Below are positions 27,830-35,514 of a DNA stretch of 64,000 nt, piece after piece (position 1 is the first letter of the stretch; each line of letters opens with the position of its first letter). The stretch is from JAMXLO01 sp036265005. Its GTDB lineage: Bacteria > Pseudomonadota > Alphaproteobacteria > Acetobacterales > Acetobacteraceae. Made by a program: the position numbers and the translations under genes. The notes below the pieces were generated by a model, which saw nothing but the letters and a program-made list of their open reading frames with translations, was not told the origin of the DNA and did not search any database. The stretch lies in NCBI GenBank assembly GCA_036265005.1, contig DATAPW010000390.1, positions 1 to 64,000 on the forward strand, read 5' to 3'.

Positions 27830-28612
27830 ATGGTCGCATTCAACCTTCCCGCCAACAGCCGCGTCCGGCATGGCAAGACCTTCAAGGCGCCCGCTGGCGC
27901 GAAGCATGTCCGGGAATTCCGCATCTATCGCTGGAACCCGGACGATGGACAGAACCCCAGCACCGATACCTATGAGGTCGATCTCGATGCGTGCGGCCCG
28001 ATGGTCCTGGACGCGCTGATCAAGATCAAGAACGAGATCGATCCGACGCTGACGTTCCGCCGCTCCTGCCGCGAGGGCATCTGCGGCTCCTGCGCGATGA
28101 ACATCGACGGCGGCAACACGCTCGCCTGCCTGAAGCCGATCGACGAGGTGAAGGGCGCGGTGCGGATCAGCCCGCTGCCGCACATGCCAGTGGTGAAGGA
28201 CCTGGTGCCCGACCTGTCGCAGATCTACGCGCAGTTGCAGAGCATTCAGCCGTGGCTGCAGGCCGACAGCCCCGCGCCGCCGGATGGCGAGCGCCTGCAA
28301 AGCCGCGAGGAGCGCGCCAGGCTGGACGGGCTGTGGGAGTGCATCCTGTGCTTCTGCTGCTCCACCGCGTGCCCCAGCTACTGGTGGAACGGCGACCGCT
28401 ATTTGGGCCCCGCGGTGCTGCTGCAGGCGTATCGCTGGATCGCCGACTCACGCGACGAGCACACCGGCGAGCGGCTGGATGCGCTGGAGGATCCGTTCAA
28501 GCTGTATCGCTGCCACACCATCATGAACTGCACCGACACGTGCCCCAAGGGGCTGAACCCGGCGAAGGCGATCGGCGCGATCAAGCAGTTGATCGTCGAG
28601 CGGCAGGTCTGA
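27830..28612 (+). CDS. sdhB: Succinate dehydrogenase iron-sulfur subunit
   Basis: 260 aa. It carries electrons from SdhA to quinone through three clusters, each with its ligands: [2Fe-2S] in CREGICGSCAMNIDGGNTLAC (written here as its start CREGICGSC and final C), [4Fe-4S] in CILCFCCSTACP and [3Fe-4S] in CHTIMNCTDTCPKGLNPAK. GGAAGAA precedes the start. Separated from sdhA by 67 bases but clearly the last operon gene; a hairpin begins at its stop codon. Confidence 0.97.
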   Translation: MVAFNLPANSRVRHGKTFKAPAGAKHVREFRIYRWNPDDGQNPSTDTYEVDLDACGPMVLDALIKIKNEIDPTLTFRRSCREGICGSCAMNIDGGNTLACLKPIDEVKGAVRISPLPHMPVVKDLVPDLSQIYAQLQSIQPWLQADSPAPPDGERLQSREERARLDGLWECILCFCCSTACPSYWWNGDRYLGPAVLLQAYRWIADSRDEHTGERLDALEDPFKLYRCHTIMNCTDTCPKGLNPAKAIGAIKQLIVERQV

Positions 28613-28660
28613 TTCCGAGACGACCCGGCGCGAGCGCGTCGCTCGGGCCGGCTCGGAATC
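28611..28660 (+). terminator. Hairpin at the end of sdhCDAB
   Basis: GATTCCGAG (28611-28619) pairs perfectly with CTCGGAATC (28652-28660), and the G+C-rich interior can pair further (CCCG with CGGG). TTGG follows instead of a long T-run, so it may be an imperfect intrinsic terminator or an mRNA 3'-end stabiliser. Confidence 0.5.
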
Positions 28661-28705
28661 TTGGTCGCGGGTGTTGGTCTGGGTGTGGGTCTGGGCTGGA
28701 AATCC

Positions 28706-29320
28706 TCAGGTCCGCGGCGGCGGCGCGGTCACCACCGGATGCGGCGGATAGCCGATCGTCCACAGCCTGTCGCGGTGCGGCGCGACCGGCGCCGGTGCAA
28801 CCGGCTGCGGCTCCGGCACCGTCTGAGTCACGCCGATCGGTCCACCGGGCGAGGGAAGCGCCCCGCAGGCGTCACCGGTCTGCGTCACCTTCACCTGCGG
28901 CTGGCCGCCGGCGGCAGGATAGCCATAGGTGATCGTCCGGCTGCACGTGCCGTTGCCCGACGACATCGACGTCATGACAATCCCTGACCCGGGCGCCACC
29001 TGCGGCATGCCCTGCATCACCGAGCGGATCATCTGCTGCGGGTCAGGCATCGGCATCGCCATCATCGAATCCATGTCGGCCATCATGCTCCGAATCATCG
29101 ACTGCTGCTCGGCGATCATGTGCGCCACCGGGAAGTCGGCCGGGGCGGCCAGGGTCTGGTGCGGCATCACCGAAGCGCCGGGACCCGGCAGCACCACCAC
29201 CATCGCCCCCGGCGGAAGGTAGATGTACCGCCCGCCGTCGGGCTGCGCCGCGCCGGCCGCGCCGGCCATCAATGGCAGCGCCAGGCAGGCGCCAAGCAGT
29301 GCACCACGACCCATCGTCAT
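28706..29320 (-). CDS. Secreted Met-rich hypothetical protein
   Basis: 204 aa. Signal peptide (GALLGACLALPLMAGAAGA), then a short hydrophobic/Pro segment, then a strongly methionine-rich stretch at residues about 70-110 (QQSMIRSMMADMDSMMAMPM, PDPQQMIRSVMQGM), then a two-Cys region (NGTCSRTITYGYPAAGG and GDACGALP) and a Pro-rich tail. No family recognised. The Met-rich part could bind copper or be an amphipathic helix; neither is shown. Convergent with sdhB. Confidence 0.7.
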   Translation of the reverse strand: MTMGRGALLGACLALPLMAGAAGAAQPDGGRYIYLPPGAMVVVLPGPGASVMPHQTLAAPADFPVAHMIAEQQSMIRSMMADMDSMMAMPMPDPQQMIRSVMQGMPQVAPGSGIVMTSMSSGNGTCSRTITYGYPAAGGQPQVKVTQTGDACGALPSPGGPIGVTQTVPEPQPVAPAPVAPHRDRLWTIGYPPHPVVTAPPPRT

Positions 29321-29430
29321 CGCATTCCTCCTGGATCAGTCAGAGCCCTGGATTGGTCAGGGCCGGCGGCGATGCTTGACCGGGGCGCCTTGCAGGGCCT
29401 CTGCCACCGCGTGAAGCTTTCGTAAGGTGC

Positions 29431-30063
29431 CTAGGCCGCCTGGGTCAGCCGCTTCATGAAGGCCGACAGCCGGTGCCGGCGCAACTCGCTGCGCGCCTTC
29501 GCGTCCGAGGTCATGTAATTGAGCTGCACGCTGTAGCGCTGGCCGTCGAACCGCTTGTGGCCGTGCCAGGCGGTCGGGCCATTGGGGAACGCCAGCAGCG
29601 TGCCGTTCACCGGCGGCACCTCGACCGCGTAATTCTCCAGGTCGTGCGGGCCCCGCAGCAGGCGCAGGCAGCCGTCGTGCCGGGCCCAGGCCTCGGTGGC
29701 CGGGTTCAGGTACAGCAGCACGGTCACCAGCTTGGCGGTTGAGTCGCAGTGGATGGAGCCGTCCCGCTCGTTGGTCCAGCCGCGCAGGGTCACCATGGTC
29801 GGTGCATCGCCGAGGTCCAGCCCGAACAGCCCGGCGATCGCCTGCCGCAGCACGTGCCCCTGCAGTTCCTGCATCAGCGCCCTGGCATTGGCGCCGAGAC
29901 TGAGCGCGTCCAGCGGGAACGAGCCGCGCTTGCCGAGTGGCGGCAAGTCGGCGACCACGGCGCGCAGGCTGTCGGGCGGCACGAAGTCCGGCACCACGAC
30001 ATGGGGAAACGGGTCGATGGCCACCCTGGTGGCGCGCAGCGCGGCATAGTCGAGCTCGATCAT
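29431..30063 (-). CDS. 2-oxoglutarate/Fe(II)-dependent oxygenase (prolyl-4-hydroxylase-like)
   Basis: 210 aa. The double-stranded beta-helix carries the metal triad HCD in GSIHCDSTAKLVTVLLYL, with the distal His in PTAWHGHKRF and the 2OG-binding Arg in GQRYSVQLNYM. The family hydroxylates protein side chains or small molecules; the target here is unknown. The start at 30063 gives MIELDYAALRA; upstream codons look non-coding. It is divergent from zapE. Confidence 0.8.
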   Translation of the reverse strand: MIELDYAALRATRVAIDPFPHVVVPDFVPPDSLRAVVADLPPLGKRGSFPLDALSLGANARALMQELQGHVLRQAIAGLFGLDLGDAPTMVTLRGWTNERDGSIHCDSTAKLVTVLLYLNPATEAWARHDGCLRLLRGPHDLENYAVEVPPVNGTLLAFPNGPTAWHGHKRFDGQRYSVQLNYMTSDAKARSELRRHRLSAFMKRLTQAA

Positions 30064-30181
30064 CCGGCACTCCTGGCTGCCGTCCTGCGCTTCAGGGCAG
30101 GCAGAACGGCTGGGCGGCTCCCTTAGCATGGAACCGGCTGCGTTGAACCCCGGCGGCGGACGCGCTATCTGCCCGGCCGAG

Positions 30182-31336
30182 ATGGACAACCCCGGCGCCG
30201 ACCTCCCTGCGCAGCGCGGGCCGCTGCCAGCCTTCCGGGCGATGGTGGCGGCCGGCGAACTGGCGCCCGACTCATCCCAGGAACTCGTCGCCGACCGGCT
30301 GCAACGGCTGTGGACCAGGCTGCGCGGCTACGACCCGCCGCCGAAGGCCGCCAACGGCATCACCCTGTTCTCCCGCCTGCTCCGCCGCAACGAACCCGAG
30401 GCGGATCCGCCGGACGGCCTCTACATCGTCGGCGAGGTCGGCCGCGGCAAGTCCATGCTGATGGACCTGTTCTTCGACACCGCCGATGTGCGGCGCAAGC
30501 AGCGCATCCACTTCCATCGCTTCATGCAGAATGTCCATGCCCGGTTCCACGCCTTCAGGCTGGCCAATCCGGACATCGACGATCCGATCCCGCCGCTCGC
30601 CGACCGGATCGCGACCGAGGCCGCGCTGCTGTGCTTCGACGAGTTCCAGGTCAACGACATCGCCGATGCGATGATCCTCGGCCGGCTGTTCCAGGCGCTG
30701 TTCGAGCGCGGCGTGGTGGTGGTGGCGACGTCCAATGTCGCGCCGGACGATCTGTTCAAGGGCCAGCCCGGGAGCGATGCGTTCCTGCCGTTCATCGCGC
30801 TGATCAAGCGCAGGCTCGACGTGGTGATGATGGATTCCGGCCGGGATTTCCGCCGCCAGCGGCTGCGCGGCATGCGCACCTGGCTGGTGCCGGCCGATGC
30901 GCGCGCCGACCGCGAACTGGATCGCGCATTCGCCGAGTTGACCGGCGGAGCCGTCGGCAAGCCGGAAACTCTCGAGGTGATGGGCCGCAGCCTGACCATC
31001 CCGCTGGCGGCTGCCGGCGTCGCGCGCTGCGACTTCGACCTGCTGTGCGGCACCGCACTCGGCGCCGGCGATTACCTCGCGCTGGCGACCCGCTACCACA
31101 CGCTGATCCTCGACGGCATCCCGCGCCTGTCGCCCGACAATTATGACAAGGCGCGCCGCTTCATCGTGCTGATCGACACGCTGTACGATCATCGGGTGAA
31201 GCTGCTGGCGTCGGCGGAAGCCATGCCGGACCAGCTCTACCAGCGCGGCGAGAACGCCAGGATGTTCGAGCGCACCGCCTCACGGCTGGACGAGATGCAG
31301 AGCCAGGACTGGCTGGAACTGGCGCACCTGGGATAA
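30182..31336 (+). CDS. zapE: Cell division ATPase ZapE (AFG1 family)
   Basis: 384 aa AAA+-related ATPase. Walker A in GEVGRGKSMLMDLFF, followed by the HFHRFM motif, Walker B in LLCFDEFQVNDIADAMIL and the sensor in VVVVATSNVAP. ZapE acts at the division septum under stress in E. coli and relatives; AFG1 in mitochondria helps respiratory complex turnover. The ATG at 30182 is chosen because similarity begins shortly after; the frame is open 54 bases further. In many alphaproteobacteria this gene lies between sdh and mdh, as here. Confidence 0.92.
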   Translation: MDNPGADLPAQRGPLPAFRAMVAAGELAPDSSQELVADRLQRLWTRLRGYDPPPKAANGITLFSRLLRRNEPEADPPDGLYIVGEVGRGKSMLMDLFFDTADVRRKQRIHFHRFMQNVHARFHAFRLANPDIDDPIPPLADRIATEAALLCFDEFQVNDIADAMILGRLFQALFERGVVVVATSNVAPDDLFKGQPGSDAFLPFIALIKRRLDVVMMDSGRDFRRQRLRGMRTWLVPADARADRELDRAFAELTGGAVGKPETLEVMGRSLTIPLAAAGVARCDFDLLCGTALGAGDYLALATRYHTLILDGIPRLSPDNYDKARRFIVLIDTLYDHRVKLLASAEAMPDQLYQRGENARMFERTASRLDEMQSQDWLELAHLG

Positions 31337-31352
31337 TCCGCGGCGCCGCCGT

Positions 31353-31380
31353 CTCCGGCGTGCCTCACGCCCCGCCGGAG
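31353..31380. terminator. Inverted repeat between convergent zapE and bicupin genes
   Basis: CTCCGGCG (31353-31360) and CGCCGGAG (31373-31380) form a perfect 8-bp stem with a 12-base loop. It overlaps the last codons of the bicupin gene. It could end transcription from both sides; there is no T-run. Confidence 0.35.
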
Positions 31381-32570
31381 ATCATCGCCGGCTGCCTGGG
31401 GAACTGCGTCAGTATGGCATCCGTCGCTGCCAGGTTATTGCCCAGCACGTGTCGCGGCACCTTGGCGATCCATTCGGAGATCGAGCTGTGCTGGTAAACG
31501 CCGTTGTCCAGCGACGAGACGATTTCGCACGGTTCGTTGCCCAGCGCCTCGAGCGAGTGGCCCCAGCCCTGCGGGAAATAGCCGCAGTCGCCGGCGGCCA
31601 GTTCGGCGACCGCCATGCGCTTGTCGGCGCCGAACAGCGTCGCGCGCGCACGACCCCTGGCAACGTAGAACCACTCGTTGGCGTTGGGATGCCAGTGCAG
31701 TTCCTGCATCGCGCCGGGCTTCAACTGCGTGATCAGGCCGCTCATGTTGGCTGACATCGGGAACTCGCGCGCCGAAGCGAGATGCAGCGTACCGCCGGGA
31801 TAGCTGCGCCAGGGCTTCGCCGCCATCAGGCGATAGCGGTGGCTCTGCTCGGCCGGCAGGTCGCGCGCGGCACGCGCCGCTTCGCCGTCGAGCGGGATGA
31901 TCTCGCCCTGGTTGATATACGTCTCGCCCTGCGGGAAGCCGGCAAAGCTCGCCACCGGAACAGCGAAGTTGCGCGCCAACGTCGCCGCATCGAACCGGCT
32001 CAGCCAGTCGCTGATCCCGAACGTGCCGCGCTCGGAGAACAGGCCGTCGTCGAAGGTGAGGAGCGCGTGGCACGGCGCGTCGCCGAGTGTCGAGATGGCG
32101 TGCGCGTGGCCCTTCGGGAAGAACCACAGATCGCCCGACGCGCAGTTCGCGACATCCGGCACGCCGTCCGGATCCAGCACGACGATCTGGCACTGGCCGG
32201 CCAGGATATAGGCCCACTCGCCGGCCGTGGAATGCCAGTGCATCTCACGCGAGCCGCCGGCATTCATGAACAGGTGCGCGCCGGCGATATTGCCGGCGAG
32301 CGGCAGGTGACGCGCCGTGACCTCGCGCGCCCAGCCGCCGGAGGTCGCCTTCACCGGGTTATGGTCGAGCGAGAAGGTGAAGCTCACCGGATCGCCGGAT
32401 TTGCGCGGCACGGTGGTCATGAACTCGCCGGCGGCTGCCACGTCATAGCCGGCGGCATGAGCGTCACCGACGGGCGCCGCGGTCGTGCGACCTGCGGCAA
32501 GTGAGGCGGCGCCCAGCGCCATTCCACCAAGGAAACGACGACGGGCTGTGGCAGACTGCTGCTGCGTCAT
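31365..32570 (-). CDS. Tat-exported bicupin, oxalate decarboxylase-like
   Basis: 401 aa. N-terminal twin-arginine signal (ARRRFLGGMALGAASLAAG), so it is predicted to fold with its metal and be exported. Cupin 1 has MHWHSTAGEWAYI and GHAHAIS; cupin 2 has LHWHPNANEWFYV and GWGHSLEALG, each giving the His/His/Glu/His manganese set. The overall layout matches oxalate decarboxylase (oxalate to formate and CO2). The flexible lid that reads SENST in B. subtilis OxdC reads SERGT here: the catalytic Glu is kept but its neighbours differ. Divergent from the thiolase operon. Confidence 0.85.
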   Translation of the reverse strand: MTQQQSATARRRFLGGMALGAASLAAGRTTAAPVGDAHAAGYDVAAAGEFMTTVPRKSGDPVSFTFSLDHNPVKATSGGWAREVTARHLPLAGNIAGAHLFMNAGGSREMHWHSTAGEWAYILAGQCQIVVLDPDGVPDVANCASGDLWFFPKGHAHAISTLGDAPCHALLTFDDGLFSERGTFGISDWLSRFDAATLARNFAVPVASFAGFPQGETYINQGEIIPLDGEAARAARDLPAEQSHRYRLMAAKPWRSYPGGTLHLASAREFPMSANMSGLITQLKPGAMQELHWHPNANEWFYVARGRARATLFGADKRMAVAELAAGDCGYFPQGWGHSLEALGNEPCEIVSSLDNGVYQHSSISEWIAKVPRHVLGNNLAATDAILTQFPRQPAMISGGA

Positions 32571-32687
32571 GGCGGCCTTTCCCAGAACTGGAACATTGCG
32601 GATACGGAGTCGTCACGAACTGTAACTGGCATTGGCACGGGGGCGATGTGGAGGTGACCACACCGTCGGCCATGTTGACGCAGAATT

Positions 32688-32761
32688 GATCGGATTGCCG
32701 AATAACGTTGCCCACCGCGCCCAGGCGGCCGGTGCACGCCACAGGATTCGGCAATCCGATC
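32688..32761. promoter_or_regulatory. Perfect 16-bp inverted repeat upstream of the thiolase
   Basis: GATCGGATTGCCGAAT at 32688-32703 and ATTCGGCAATCCGATC at 32746-32761 are exact reverse complements, 42 bases apart, ending 30 bases before the thiolase ATG in the divergent bicupin/thiolase gap. It may be a pair of operator half-sites or a leader hairpin. The sequence does not belong to the A-E repeat families. Confidence 0.6.
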
Positions 32762-32791
32762 CGGATACCATTCCCGCCGGGAGGACCTTCG

Positions 32792-33994
32792 ATGACCGAA
32801 GCCTGCATTCCGTACGGCGCCTACTGGTGCACGCCGTTCGCCCGCTGGCAGGGTGCGCTCGCGCATCTGCACGCAGTCGAGTTCGCGGCATGGGTGACCA
32901 GACGCGCGCTCGCCGACCGCCACATCGATCCGGCATCGATCGACCACGGGGTGCTGGGCACCACCATCCCGCAGGCGCATGCGTTCTACGGGATGCCGTG
33001 GCTGGCCGGCATGCTCGGCGCGCCCGACCTCACCGGCCCCACCATCGCGCAGGCCTGTGCCACCTCGGCGCGCTGCCTGGCGGAGGCGGAGGCCGAGGTG
33101 AAACTGGGACGCGCCGGCAGCGTGCTGGTGGTCACGACGGATCGCACGTCGAACGGGCCGCATCTGTATTACCCAGATCCCGGCGGCCAGGGCGGCACCG
33201 GCGTGCACGAGGACTGGGTGCTCGACAATTTCTCCCGCGACCCGCACGCCAACGCATCGATGATCCAGTGCGGCGAGAACGTCGCGAAGCAGTTCGGCAT
33301 CGGCACGCTGGAGCAGCACGACTGGGTGCTGCGGACCTACGCCAAATACGAGGACGCGCGCGCCGACCAGTCGGCGTTCCTGCGCCGCTTCATGACCTTG
33401 CCGTTCGAAGTGCCCGACCGGCGCTATAGCGGCACCGCCGCGACGCTGCACGGCGACGAAGGCATCCACGACACGACCGCGGAAAAACTGGCGAAGCTGC
33501 GGCCGGTGCTGGAAGGCGGCAGCATCACCTACGGCGGCCAGACCCATCCGGCGGATGGGGGCGCCGGCATGGTGGTGACCGATGCGGCGCGGGCGCGGGA
33601 GATGTCAGCCGATGCCGGGATCGAGGTGCGCATCCTGGCGGTCGGCCAGGCGCGGGTGGCGCCGGCGATGATGCCGACGGCGCCGGTTCCGGCCGCGCGC
33701 GCGGCCATGCGGCAGGCCGGCGTGGATGTCGCCGACCTGGCCGCGGTGAAGACGCATAATCCGTTCATCGTCAACGACATCGTGCTGGCGCGCGAGATGG
33801 GCGTCGATCCGGCGACGTTGAACAACTACGGCAGTTCGCTGGTGTGGGGTCATCCGCAGGGACCGACCGGGCTGCGCGCGGTGATCGAACTGATCGAGGA
33901 ACTGGCGCTGCGCGGCGGTGGCATCGGTCTGTTCACCGGCTGCGCCGCAGGTGACACCGGCATGGCGGTGGTGCTGCGCGTCTCCGACGCATGA
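32792..33994 (+). CDS. Thiolase family protein
   Basis: 400 aa. Acyl-acceptor Cys in AQACATSARC near residue 90, the second-site His in KTHNPFIVND near 326, and a C-terminal TGCAAGDTGMAV with the third-site Cys. The usual NEAF/GGG motifs are altered, as in the thiolase branch that includes SCP-x-like and benzylsuccinyl-CoA-type enzymes. It should cleave or condense an acyl-CoA. GGGAGGA precedes the ATG. The stop overlaps the next start (ATGA), so it is coupled to the ligase and both probably act on the same CoA ester. Confidence 0.85.
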   Translation: MTEACIPYGAYWCTPFARWQGALAHLHAVEFAAWVTRRALADRHIDPASIDHGVLGTTIPQAHAFYGMPWLAGMLGAPDLTGPTIAQACATSARCLAEAEAEVKLGRAGSVLVVTTDRTSNGPHLYYPDPGGQGGTGVHEDWVLDNFSRDPHANASMIQCGENVAKQFGIGTLEQHDWVLRTYAKYEDARADQSAFLRRFMTLPFEVPDRRYSGTAATLHGDEGIHDTTAEKLAKLRPVLEGGSITYGGQTHPADGGAGMVVTDAARAREMSADAGIEVRILAVGQARVAPAMMPTAPVPAARAAMRQAGVDVADLAAVKTHNPFIVNDIVLAREMGVDPATLNNYGSSLVWGHPQGPTGLRAVIELIEELALRGGGIGLFTGCAAGDTGMAVVLRVSDA

Positions 33995-35514
33995 CGCCCA
34001 GCGTCGTCCACATGCTGGCCGACGCCGCGGCGCGAGCGCCGGACGCCGAGGCGCTGGTGTGCGGGCCGGATCGGCTGACCTATCGCGCGTTCGCACGGTG
34101 CGTCGCCGGATTTGCGCGCGACCTGGAGACGCAAGGCGTGCGCGGCGGGCGTGTCGCGCTGCTGATGGAGAATTCCATCGACATTGTCATCGCGATGTTT
34201 GCGGCGCAGGCGGCCGGCGCGCAGGTGCTGCCGCTGAACCCGGCCTACACCCCGTCGGAACTCGATCCGATCCTGCGCGATGCGGAGCCGGCGGTGGTGC
34301 TGCGCGGCATGCAAGGGCTGACGCGGTGGCGCGACGCTGCGGCGTGCATGCTGTCGGACGACCTGCTGCCGGATGCCGATACGCTGGCGGCGCTGCAATA
34401 CACCGGCGGCACCACCGGGCGCGCGAAGGGCGTGGACCTGACGCATCGCGCCACCGCAGTGAACATCTTGCAGCGCGAAGCGGTGCTGCCGACGAGTGAT
34501 ACCGACCGCATCCTGTCGGTGGCGCCGCTGTACCACGTCTACGCCATCACCATGGGCCTGCACCTGGCGGTCCAGGCACGCGGCACGCTGGTGATCATGC
34601 CGCGCTACGATCCGGCGGAACTGCTGCGCCTGCTGCGCGATGAGCGGATTTCGGTGTTCGCCGGCAATCCGCGGCTGTTCGCGGAGTTGCTGTCGCAGCC
34701 TGGACTTTCCGACATTGGCGGATCGCTGCGGCTGTGCGTCTCGGGTTCGGCGCCGCTGCCGGCCGAGGTGCTGCAACGCTGGGAGACGGCGACCGGCGTG
34801 CCGATCTGCGAGGGCTACGGACAGACCGAGGCGGGACCGGTGCTGAGCTACAATTCGCCGCACGCCGAACGCAAGCCCGGGTCGGTGGGGCGGGCGCTTC
34901 CCGACACCGAGTTGCAGATCGTCGACCTGGAGACGGGGGTGCGCGTATTGCCGGTTGGCGAGGCCGGGGAAATCCGGGCGCGCGGTCCGCAGGTCATGCG
35001 TGGCTATCGCAACCGCCCGGAGGAGACCGCCGCGGCATTGCGCGACGGCTGGCTCTACACCGGCGACATCGGCGAACTGGACACCGACGGCGTGCTGTTC
35101 ATCCGCGGGCGGCGCAAGGAGATGGTGATCGTCTCGGGGTTCAACGTGTACCCGCGCGAGGTCGAGGACGTGCTGCACGCGCATCCCGATGTGCACGAGG
35201 CCGCAGTGGTCGGCCGCCCCGATGCGCGACGCGGCGAGGCGCTGGTGGCGTTCGTTGTCACGCGCGGGGAAGCGGTGGATGTCGCGGCGGTCGGTGTGCA
35301 TCTGGCCGAACGGCTGACGCGATACAAGCTGCCGTCCGAGATCCGCGTGCTGGAAGCATTGCCGCGCACTGCCGTGGGGAAGATCGACAAACAGCGACTG
35401 CAGGAGATGGCGCGACAGGCGACGGACGGCGTCACAGCAGCGCGAAATACTCCCGCTGCTCCCAGTCCGTCACATCGGTCAGGAAGCGACCGATCTCGAA
35501 CTCCTTCAGTTTGA
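33991..35514 (+). CDS. Acyl-CoA synthetase (AMP-forming)
   Basis: 507 aa adenylate-forming enzyme that activates a carboxylic acid to its CoA ester. P-loop YTGGTTGRAKGV, GYGQTEAGPV, YTGDIGELD, the hinge GRRKEMVIVSGFNVYPREVE and the catalytic Lys in AVGKIDKQRL. The N-terminal domain is rather short between residues 105 and 130. The enzyme's normal end is near residue 474; the remaining about 33 residues (rich in Ser/Pro/Arg) are read from the strand opposite the glutamine-synthetase-like gene, implying a lost stop codon. Substrate unknown. Confidence 0.88.
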   Translation: MTPSVVHMLADAAARAPDAEALVCGPDRLTYRAFARCVAGFARDLETQGVRGGRVALLMENSIDIVIAMFAAQAAGAQVLPLNPAYTPSELDPILRDAEPAVVLRGMQGLTRWRDAAACMLSDDLLPDADTLAALQYTGGTTGRAKGVDLTHRATAVNILQREAVLPTSDTDRILSVAPLYHVYAITMGLHLAVQARGTLVIMPRYDPAELLRLLRDERISVFAGNPRLFAELLSQPGLSDIGGSLRLCVSGSAPLPAEVLQRWETATGVPICEGYGQTEAGPVLSYNSPHAERKPGSVGRALPDTELQIVDLETGVRVLPVGEAGEIRARGPQVMRGYRNRPEETAAALRDGWLYTGDIGELDTDGVLFIRGRRKEMVIVSGFNVYPREVEDVLHAHPDVHEAAVVGRPDARRGEALVAFVVTRGEAVDVAAVGVHLAERLTRYKLPSEIRVLEALPRTAVGKIDKQRLQEMARQATDGVTAARNTPAAPSPSHRSGSDRSRTPSV

